This document shows, piece by piece, positions 61,501 to 64,000 of a DNA stretch of 64,000 nucleotides. The position numbers and the translations under genes are program-made. This DNA comes from Liolophura sinensis. Its lineage: Eukaryota; Mollusca; Polyplacophora; Chitonida; Chitonidae. Every line of letters starts with the position of its first letter. Position 1 is the first letter of the stretch. The notes below the pieces were generated by a model. The model had not been told where the DNA came from. It saw only the letters and a list, made by a program, of their open reading frames with translations, and did no database searches. Where the stretch lies: positions 1,242,001-1,306,000 of the forward strand of contig NC_088296.1 of NCBI RefSeq assembly GCF_032854445.1. The letters run 5' to 3'.

Positions 61501-63868
61501 TGTGACACAGACCGGCAATTATCGGCTAGCAGTGACAAATGTCGGCTTATTGTGACATTTATCAGCTAGTGATGACAAACATCGGTTTATTGTCACACAA
61601 ATGTGCAAAAACGTAAGTGTTCTATAACTGTGTTCGTATTTAAATACAGAGTAAATGTAAACTTACCACTGTTTTTCTGTTTGGTTTAGGGTACCGCCAG
61701 AAATGAAAGGTGCCGTATACTGCACTGCGATAGCTAACGGAGGACAACAGGAGTGGGACTTCGCATTCAACATGTATCAGAAAGCTAACGTGGCAACCGA
61801 GAAAGACACACTCCTCGCATCCTTGGCCTGTTCTCGCGAGACCTGGATCCTTAGCAGGTAGAGACACAAAATGGCACCCGCATGTCTTCGCGATGCAAAA
61901 TGCCACAGTCGCCACTACACAAATACACAACCACATTCTCCACGACACAGAAATACACAACCACAGTCGCCACGACACAGAAATACACAACCACAGTCGC
62001 CACGACACAGAAATACATGGGTACAGTTGCCACGACACAGAAATACATGGGTACAGTTGCCACGACACAGAAATACATGGGTACGGTCGCCACGACAGAT
62101 ACACAGCCACTGTCGCCACGACGCGCAAACACACGGTCCCAGTCTCCACTACACACAAATACACTTTCATCCAACCTGACAAGAATTAGGCACCATCTTG
62201 TCTAGGTATAAAACTCCTTTTATACATACGTCGCGACAAGATCTTTGTAGACTACACCCTAGGTGCAGAAAAAAGCCCTCTCATCACTGATGCAAGAGGA
62301 TAATCCTTATGTACACTGCCCATAGGTACACTCCCCATAAGTACACTCCCCTTAGATATATACAGAAACACACCCATTATAAATGCGTCACGAATGGACA
62401 ATGTTAGAACACAGCTAACGTACAGGCACAAACACACCTATAACATGCCTGTATCACGACCAGGCATCAACTTGTGTTGTTTTATTCAACACAGAAATCT
62501 TATGTTCGTAGAACACAAGTGTTTTTTGTGTGTACTGAAAAAGGTGACGTCGAGTTGGCTGGGGATTCCTGAGGAAAAAGAGTATGAAACAACGATGCAC
62601 TGTAGAACAGAGCTGTAACACAAGTGTTTCTTAAATTGCAAATCATAAGTAAATCAGTGGTCAAACGTTAGAAGTGACATCACCAATAAATTAATAAAAC
62701 ATGTTAAATAAATGATCGACAAGACTGAAAACAACAATAAAGTTAGCCATCAAGCAGTTGATAAATGTATTCAGTCAGTTGGTTACACTGGTTACGTCTT
62801 TTTTTACTACGAACAATTGGATACCGGTAACTATTGAAAACAAATTAGCTAATGGGCAATTTGAGAAAACCGCTGAAAAACAAAAAAGAACTAGTTATTG
62901 TTTAATTATTGGGTATTTCGTCTCATTTGTAGATACCTTCATAAGACTCTGGACACATCTCTGATCCCGCGACAGAATGCGTTGTCCGCCATTGCCTCCA
63001 TCTCTCTTAATCCAGCAGGCAGAGGTCTCGCTTGGGACTTCACTAGGCAGAACTGGGACGTTCTCATGGAGAGGTGAGTGAGTGAGTGACAGTGTGCAAG
63101 CTCGTGGGTGGTTAAGTGAGTAAGTGCCTGATTGAGTAAGCGCACGAGTAAATAGATGAATGGGTTGCTGGGTGGGTGGGTTTGTGAATGCGGGCGTGAG
63201 TAAGTAGTTGTGTTAGTGATTAAATAGACGTGTGGGAGAGTCAATGACACTAGCACTAATGACCAATTCTGCATTTCTGTGGCTACCTGAAAGGGACCCA
63301 GAATCGACGTTGATTGGCTGACTGTCCAAATGGAGTGTTCTGGGGGTACATCTTGCACTCTTCGTCACACTTGAATAAATGCACCATAGCTAAATTCAGC
63401 TTAGGCAAGGCATAGCCAGAACTTACATATCTCTCACGTCAGCCAGTCAGAATCGATTCTGTATGCCTTTAAGAAGTGGTGGGTTTATCTTAATGAAAGC
63501 ATGGTTAAACACAAGAATATCTCACAATATCTTTTTGGCTGTGATACGTCGTAGTCTTTTTCAAAATAAAAATGGGTCGCATCCCTGGATGGTCAAACAC
63601 GTGCCTGGGTTTACTGGGAAGGTGAACTCTAAATGATGACTGGGGAATCACCACTCAGTTTTTCTTTATGAAAATCGGAAAAACAGACAAGAATTCAGAT
63701 TAGAGTTCAAATTTTGACAAATCCAATCTTTTGTTGTCACAGGTGCGTGGTTTTAATATTCAGATGAATTTCCACCGTTATTTCAGATACGGCTCCGGTG
63801 TGTCACTCTTGCCTCGATTGATTGACAGCGTGACGTCATCATTCAACACAGAATTTGAACTCCAGCAG
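37106..63868 (+). CDS. M1 zinc aminopeptidase (aminopeptidase N-like), 19 exons, partial at both ends
   Basis: Family M1 metallo-aminopeptidases remove N-terminal residues from peptides; the APN-like branch is a type II membrane protein with an outward-facing catalytic domain. The joined exons give about 875 codons against roughly 950-1000 for the family, so about 60-80 N-terminal residues (tail and signal anchor) and about 40 C-terminal residues are missing. Seen in order: N-terminal saddle start [31 protein letters not shown] motif, HELAH with the third zinc ligand Glu 18 residues later (LWLNEGF), catalytic Tyr region [14 protein letters not shown], then the C-terminal helical (ERAP1_C-like) region beginning near [10 protein letters not shown]. 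All exon junctions agree in phase. The residue before STDAR is Gln, as I recall for human APN at its amine-binding position, but APN versus APA subtype is not settled. Oddities are RGMEN instead of GAMEN and a one-base frame problem in exon 8. It could be a working gene with an assembly error or a recent pseudogene. Confidence 0.93.
37782..38037. mobile_element. Non-autonomous terminal-inverted-repeat element in intron 1
   Basis: The left end TACACTCAAAAAATTTATCT and the reverse complement of the right end, TACACTGAGAAAATAAATCT, continue as CTGTTAA...ACAGAA for about 36 bp. The interior is AT-rich and noncoding, with further TCTGTTA/TAACAGA blocks. The target duplication is unclear. Confidence 0.8.
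38290..39440 (+). repeat. 57-bp array (about 20 copies) in intron 1
   Basis: The unit begins AATAAACATGAATGCTCATA and contains CCCCGGATTAAGC. Two subtypes alternate (AGATTTGCCGTCGT and GGACTTGCTGACAT), making a 114-bp dimer. It is stop-free for 404 codons on + and 286 on - as a result of the unit length. It lies between two coding exons with matching phases, so it is intronic. Confidence 0.95.
39611..39632 (+). repeat. (AC)n microsatellite in intron 1
   Basis: About ten AC units. Confidence 0.95.
39747..39902 (+). CDS. M1 aminopeptidase exon 2: TDAR...FPCFDEP segment
   Basis: The acceptor is CATTTCTCAG and the donor GTCAGT. One entering base completes the Val codon left by exon 1, and two bases are carried out. 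It encodes [16 protein letters not shown] followed by [12 protein letters not shown] and [12 protein letters not shown], which are highly conserved M1 blocks that line the substrate pocket. The Gln just before STDAR sits where many M1 enzymes have Glu. Confidence 0.93.
40090..40190 (+). repeat. Dispersed repeat family X, copy 4, founder of the adjacent array
   Basis: It contains GGTAGCTTGACAAGATGCCA, then TATTTCACCGG and TATCACTCTGTCGTCGCTGC. Its 3' part is the unit of the 48-bp array that follows directly. Confidence 0.7.
40145..41060 (+). repeat. 48-bp array (about 19 copies) in intron 2
   Basis: The unit runs TATCACACTGTCGTCGCTGC, then TCTGGTTTTACTCTCTATGC, then TGTACGTC. All three + frames are open across most of it. 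The pyrimidine-rich array ends about 30 bp before the exon 3 acceptor. Confidence 0.95.
41094..41211 (+). CDS. M1 aminopeptidase exon 3: STYLLAFVV segment
   Basis: The acceptor CTTCTGCAG is immediately downstream of the 48-bp tandem array, and the donor is GTAAAG. Phase is 2 in and 0 out. It encodes a segment ending [18 protein letters not shown], matching the family MSTYLLAF block with Arg-Ile in place of the usual Met. Confidence 0.9.
41575..41700 (-). repeat. SINE family A fragment, - strand, intron 3
   Basis: It contains TTTATTTATCTGATTGGTGC, then AGACGGTGGTCAGCATTATG, the reverse complement of the family A 3' part. Confidence 0.65.
41866..41986 (+). CDS. M1 aminopeptidase exon 4: start of catalytic domain
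   Basis: The acceptor is TGCTGTTTCAG and the donor GTCAGT, starting in phase 0 and leaving one base. It encodes [19 protein letters not shown] and ends [12 protein letters not shown], the conserved lead-in to the catalytic centre of M1 enzymes. Confidence 0.93.
42275..42429 (+). CDS. M1 aminopeptidase exon 5: exopeptidase motif and HEXXH zinc motif
   Basis: The acceptor is TCTCTACACAG and the donor GTAATG. It encodes [18 protein letters not shown] and ends [10 protein letters not shown]. The two zinc-binding His and the catalytic Glu of HELAH are present, and the intron falls right after the following Gln. The usual GAMEN motif, which positions the substrate N-terminus, reads RGMEN here. The exon 3' end and its donor are partly duplicated in the intron just downstream. 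Confidence 0.95.
42415..42560 (+). repeat. Tandem copies of the exon 5 end and splice donor
   Basis: The sequence GAGCTTGCTCACCAG/GTAATG at the exon 5 border is followed by diverged copies at about 42,456 and 42,497 (GCTTGTTCGCTAGGTAACGT) and a partial copy near 42,537. Another related piece is at about 43,590-43,620. The copies carry GGTAACG donor-like sites but lose the HEXXH reading (CTAG stop). Confidence 0.75.
42676..43083 (+). pseudogene. Decayed reverse transcriptase fragment in intron 5
   Basis: The piece starts right after an in-frame stop with [12 protein letters not shown], where YIDD is the reverse transcriptase catalytic box. It continues with a segment typical of the C-terminal side of invertebrate retroelement RTs ([28 protein letters not shown]). 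Later similarity jumps frames (DDFSQC in +2, then FLKCYNEF back in the first frame), so it is frameshifted and lacks its 5' part. The element family is not assigned. A 53-bp tandem duplication follows. Confidence 0.7.
43079..43186 (+). repeat. 53-bp direct duplication at the end of the RT fragment
   Basis: A unit beginning GCAAGTAAATATGGGCAGAG occurs twice in tandem (starts about 43,079 and 43,132), nearly identical. It lies at the 3' end of the reverse transcriptase remnant. Confidence 0.85.
43690..44100 (+). repeat. Imperfect GAGTCAGTGAGTAAATCAGC-type repeat in intron 5
   Basis: Variants of GTCAGTGAGTAAATCAGCGA and AAGTCAGCAAGTTGTTGAT are followed by a (GAGT)n run at 44,060-44,085. Confidence 0.88.
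44144..44257 (+). CDS. M1 aminopeptidase exon 6: third zinc ligand
   Basis: The acceptor is GTTGTCATTTCAG and the donor GTAAGT, phase 0 at both ends (38 codons). It starts [20 protein letters not shown]; the Glu of NEGF is the third zinc ligand, 18 residues after HELAH. It ends [11 protein letters not shown]. Confidence 0.95.
44408..44533 (+). other. Possible cassette exon in intron 6 (unproven)
   Basis: A 126-nt stretch is open for 42 codons, preceded by AG (TCATTTAAG) and followed by the donor-like GTAAGG. It is phase 0 at both ends, so it could be spliced between exons 6 and 7 without a frame change. It reads [13 protein letters not shown] and ends [15 protein letters not shown]. The family has no such insert at this place, and the polypyrimidine tract is weak. 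It could also be a chance ORF or a transposon remnant. Confidence 0.25.
44891..45025 (+). CDS. M1 aminopeptidase exon 7: DALHSSHPI segment and catalytic Tyr
   Basis: The acceptor is TTTTCTTGTCAG and the donor GTAAGG, phase 0 at both ends (45 codons). It encodes [18 protein letters not shown], then [10 protein letters not shown] and ends FDSISYNK. The Tyr of SYNK aligns with the transition-state-stabilising Tyr of the family. Confidence 0.94.
45205..45465 (+). repeat. SINE family A, near full-length, intron 7
   Basis: The tRNA-like head has CGCTGTGAGTTCAAGTCCAG (box B). The body carries ACCTGCGGATAATCGCGAGT, TTTCCTCCCACCATAATTCT and CCGTCGTGTAAGTGAATTAT. The tail is GATAAATGAATAAATAAAT. Confidence 0.82.
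45740..46260 (+). repeat. About 85-bp array (6 copies) with dimer structure, intron 7
   Basis: The unit joins two related halves, ATCGTTTATCGGCGCATTAA and ACCGTTTAACGGCGCATAAA. Alternate units carry or lack TAGGCC after GGTA, so the higher-order period is about 170 bp. Confidence 0.92.
47050..47195 (-). repeat. SINE family A copy, - strand, intron 7
   Basis: It contains TTTATTTATCTGATTGGTGT, AGCATTATGGTGGGAGGAAA and CCCACGGCCATCCGCAGG, the reverse complement of the family A body. Confidence 0.8.
47905..48860 (+). repeat. 27-bp array (about 35 copies), intron 7
   Basis: The unit is ATTGGACATTACACGATAAA plus TGAATGA. Variants include ACATAATAAATG and ACATGATACACTAATG; the latter group at the right end in an 81-bp block pattern. 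It gives long open frames on the - strand with nine-residue periods. Confidence 0.96.
49155..49240 (-). repeat. tRNA-like SINE head, - strand, intron 7
   Basis: The reverse complement contains CGCTGTGAGTTCAAGTTCAG, matching the head of SINE family A at 45,250. No body is attached. Confidence 0.6.
49255..49745 (+). repeat. 28-bp array (about 17 copies), intron 7
   Basis: The unit is GAATGGACAAACTGATGAAT plus GCATACAC, with GTATACAT and GGATACAC variants. All three - strand frames are open, with a 28-residue period. Confidence 0.96.
49823..49887 (+). CDS. M1 aminopeptidase exon 8, with a one-base frame disruption
   Basis: The acceptor is TTTCTTTTTAG and the donor GTAAGA. The first part reads [12 protein letters not shown] in frame with exon 7. 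The last part reads EEKFKQGIK in frame with exon 9, but the two conserved stretches are in different frames. The visible exon is 65 nt, one base short of a phase-0 exon. The mismatch lies around 49,857-49,866, in a GGAGAGGAGAAA run. A missing G is the simplest explanation, either as a real mutation or a base-calling or assembly error. Confidence 0.88.
50105..50350 (+). repeat. 24-bp array (about 10 copies), intron 8
   Basis: The unit is ACAGACACGACAGCCGCTCT plus GAGC. It is open in several frames on both strands. Confidence 0.95.
50480..51290. other. Remainder of intron 8
   Basis: AT-rich unique sequence with a C-rich patch (CCCCCCCCCCTCCCCCCCC) near 50,798-50,816. No coding signal is seen. 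Confidence 0.6.
51302..51373 (+). CDS. M1 aminopeptidase exon 9
   Basis: The acceptor is TTTTGGCAG and the donor GTGAGT, with 24 codons in phase 0. It encodes [20 protein letters not shown] followed by DAAM, matching the conserved helical segment (YL..HAYGNA...DLW) at the end of the catalytic domain. Confidence 0.92.
51875..52050 (+). repeat. SINE family B copy, intron 9
   Basis: The tRNA-like head includes GGCTCAAATCCAAC (box B). The body has GTGTCAGGTATCTGCTGAAT and the end is AAACAAATAAATTTAA. Confidence 0.65.
52484..52656 (+). CDS. M1 aminopeptidase exon 10: start of beta-sandwich domain
   Basis: The acceptor is GTGATTTTAG and the donor GTAGGC. It enters in phase 0 and carries out two bases. 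It encodes [19 protein letters not shown], the family block M..W..Q.GYPVV, then [10 protein letters not shown]. Asn replaces the usual Gly in QMNYP. Confidence 0.92.
53259..53353 (+). CDS. M1 aminopeptidase exon 11
   Basis: The acceptor is TTTGATTACAG and the donor GTGAGT. One base completes a Gly codon from exon 10, and one base is carried out. It encodes [17 protein letters not shown], the conserved W.IPLTY strand of the beta-sandwich domain. Confidence 0.9.
53596..53741 (+). CDS. M1 aminopeptidase exon 12: YRVNYD block
   Basis: The acceptor is GACGCTCTAG and the donor GTGAGG. Two entering bases complete a Glu codon, and it leaves in phase 0. It encodes [20 protein letters not shown], the conserved block at the border of the C-terminal helical domain, and ends [10 protein letters not shown]. 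Confidence 0.94.
54177..54232 (+). CDS. M1 aminopeptidase exon 13
   Basis: The acceptor is TCCAACAG and the donor GTGAGT, 56 nt, phase 0 in and two bases out. It encodes [18 protein letters not shown], the standard NRAQIIDDAF.LA helix of M1 enzymes. Confidence 0.93.
54375..55355 (+). repeat. C-rich minisatellite (units of about 30-36 bp), intron 13
   Basis: The unit reads AACCCGCACCGGCCCCACCC, then ACACCTTCA, with ACCCC or AACCCC spacers of variable length. The - strand is G-rich with frequent GGGGCCGGTGCGGGTTGGGG-like runs. The Pro/Thr-rich ORF across it is a repeat shadow. Confidence 0.93.
55545..55692 (+). CDS. M1 aminopeptidase exon 14
   Basis: The acceptor is TCGATCCATAG and the donor GTGAGT. 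One base completes a Lys codon, and it leaves in phase 0. It encodes [20 protein letters not shown] and continues to RTGLYGSFK, matching the Y.PW.AA block of the C-terminal domain. Confidence 0.93.
55887..56120 (+). repeat. SINE family C copy, intron 14
   Basis: The tRNA-like head is GGTCTAATGATTAGAGCTTC, and the 3' end is ACTGAAAAATTGTTAAGTGC followed by GACGTAAAACCCC. The same tail ends the SINE at 57,224-57,575 in the other orientation. The head differs between the two, as in SINE families that share tails. Confidence 0.75.
56410..58830 (+). repeat. 64-bp array (about 33 copies), intron 14, interrupted by a SINE
   Basis: The unit runs TCACTTGCTCATCTGAAGTC, then GCCACCAAAATTTGCTTCTA, then TATGAATGTACTGAAGTGAT and TGCT. 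Blocks of several units are themselves repeated (for example 56,550-56,760 and 56,790-57,080). A SINE sits at 57,224-57,575. Confidence 0.95.
57224..57575 (-). mobile_element. tRNA-derived SINE inserted in the 64-bp array, with target duplication
   Basis: On the - strand it begins with the tRNA-like head AGCTGGTAGAGCGTCCGCTT (box A) and GGATCAATCCTTGATCGAG (box B-like), then a conserved core with GGAAGTTGTAACTTCCTCGC. It ends ACTGAAAAATTGTTGAGTAC, GACGTTAAACCCCAAGCACT and CACTCACTT. TTCTTCGTTT flanks it at 57,214-57,223 and 57,576-57,585 as a 10-bp target duplication, and the array resumes in register. I recall this type as common in molluscs. Confidence 0.88.
59151..59318 (+). repeat. 40-bp array (4 copies), end of intron 14
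   Basis: The unit is AACAGCGCTAAACACCACTC plus CGCTGAGTAAATATGTAAAT; one copy has CACTTCGC. It ends about 35 bp before exon 15. Confidence 0.93.
59355..59431 (+). CDS. M1 aminopeptidase exon 15
   Basis: The acceptor is TTGTTTTCCAG and the donor GTAAGC. Phase is 0 in and two bases out. It encodes [17 protein letters not shown], the conserved helix that follows Y..F. A four-copy 40-bp tandem array ends about 35 bp upstream of the acceptor. Confidence 0.9.
59640..59790 (+). repeat. SINE family A, 5'-truncated, intron 15
   Basis: It contains GGGAAGGTCTGTCAGCAACC, GCCCGGTTTCCTCTTACCAT and AAGTGAAATATTCTTGACTA, with the end GTAAAACATCAATCAAATAA. Confidence 0.8.
60122..60232 (+). CDS. M1 aminopeptidase exon 16
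   Basis: The acceptor is GTTGTTGTACAG and the donor GTAAGT. One entering base completes a Ser codon, and two bases leave. It encodes [19 protein letters not shown] and ends [12 protein letters not shown], matching the R..I...AC..G...C segment of the family. Confidence 0.92.
60340..60500 (+). repeat. SINE-like element, intron 16
   Basis: It has the tRNA-like box B GGGCTCGAATCCAACC, a body with GAATCCGGTTTCATCCAACC, and the end CCGTAAAATAAGTGAAAAGA. It is degenerate. Confidence 0.55.
60560..61605 (+). repeat. About 20-bp degenerate array, intron 16
   Basis: Variants of TTATTGTGACAAATATCGGC occur throughout. At the left end it is organised in a homogeneous block of about 56 bp that alternates AAAAACGGATTATTGTGACA and TATATCGAGTTATTGTAACG. 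The right part is diverged. Confidence 0.92.
61690..61857 (+). CDS. M1 aminopeptidase exon 17
   Basis: The acceptor is GTTTGGTTTAG and the donor GTAGAG, with one base in and two out. It encodes [18 protein letters not shown], then [18 protein letters not shown] and ends ETWILSR, all standard C-terminal domain blocks. Confidence 0.93.
61900..62165 (+). repeat. 30-bp array (about 9 copies), intron 17
   Basis: The unit is GCCACGACACAGAAATACAC plus AACCACAGTC, with an ATGGGTACAGTT variant. It is open in three + frames and on the - strand. It starts about 40 bp after exon 17. Confidence 0.94.
62933..63073 (+). CDS. M1 aminopeptidase exon 18
   Basis: The acceptor is CTCATTTGTAG and the donor GTGAGT. 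One entering base completes an Arg codon, and two leave. It encodes a segment with [20 protein letters not shown], then [13 protein letters not shown], matching the family pattern NP.G...AWDF...NW. Confidence 0.93.
63787..63868 (+). CDS. M1 aminopeptidase exon 19 (last in window, gene continues)
   Basis: The acceptor is CGTTATTTCAG and the donor GTAAGA. One base completes the Arg of RYG, and it leaves in phase 0. It encodes [18 protein letters not shown] then FNTEFELQQ. The expected final segment (ending in the family's W-containing C-terminus) must lie beyond the right edge. Confidence 0.9.
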
Positions 63869-64000
63869 GTAAGATTGTTAGGTGTGACGACATAGTCCTG
63901 TGTTGATTTACCGAACTTCAGGCCTGTACAGCAAAACATTTTTTCTTGCATATTTTTTCTTGAATTTTCTTAATTGACAAAATATGTATTTCCCTATGGA

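Overview
This window is eukaryotic nuclear DNA, most likely from a mollusc or a close lophotrochozoan relative. The evidence is a split gene with GT-AG introns, many tRNA-headed SINE copies, and repeat tails of kinds I associate from memory with bivalves and gastropods (ends such as GTAAAACACCAATCAAATAAA and GACGTTAAACCCCAAGCACT). The species itself cannot be read from the sequence. There is no bacterial operon structure, CRISPR array, rRNA gene or convincing stand-alone tRNA gene.

Region 1 to about 37,000 is gene-poor. I found no convincing protein-coding gene there. It is a patchwork of tandem arrays (units of 12 to 61 bp), SINE copies and AT-rich spacer. The largest arrays are a 53-bp satellite at 14,489-18,893 (about 83 copies with higher-order structure), a 31-bp satellite at 33,329-36,255 whose orientation flips near 33,640, a 17-bp array at 25,800-26,935, and an array at 12,360-13,476 whose unit is the 3' tail of a SINE family found elsewhere in the window.

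Region 37,106 to the right edge holds one large gene on the + strand, a membrane-type M1 zinc aminopeptidase (aminopeptidase N-like). I can place 19 coding exons (37,106-63,868) with matching splice phases, giving about 875 codons. The first exon(s), encoding the cytoplasmic tail and signal anchor, and the last exon lie outside what I can identify. The zinc site HEXXH-(18)-E is intact and is split between exons 5 and 6. Two things are odd: the usual GAMEN exopeptidase motif reads RGMEN, and exon 8 needs one extra base to keep the conserved frame.

The introns are long mainly because of tandem arrays (57, 48, 27, 28, 24, about 32, 64, 40, about 20 and 30 bp units), SINEs, a terminal-inverted-repeat element and a decayed reverse transcriptase fragment. 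By adding my approximate boundaries, tandem arrays cover roughly 25 kb of the 64 kb.

I did not find a new multi-gene system. The most interesting signals are structural: SINE and dispersed-repeat tails that have seeded satellites, an array that duplicated the exon 5 splice donor, an inverted satellite, a possible phase-0 cassette exon, and the two deviations in the aminopeptidase.
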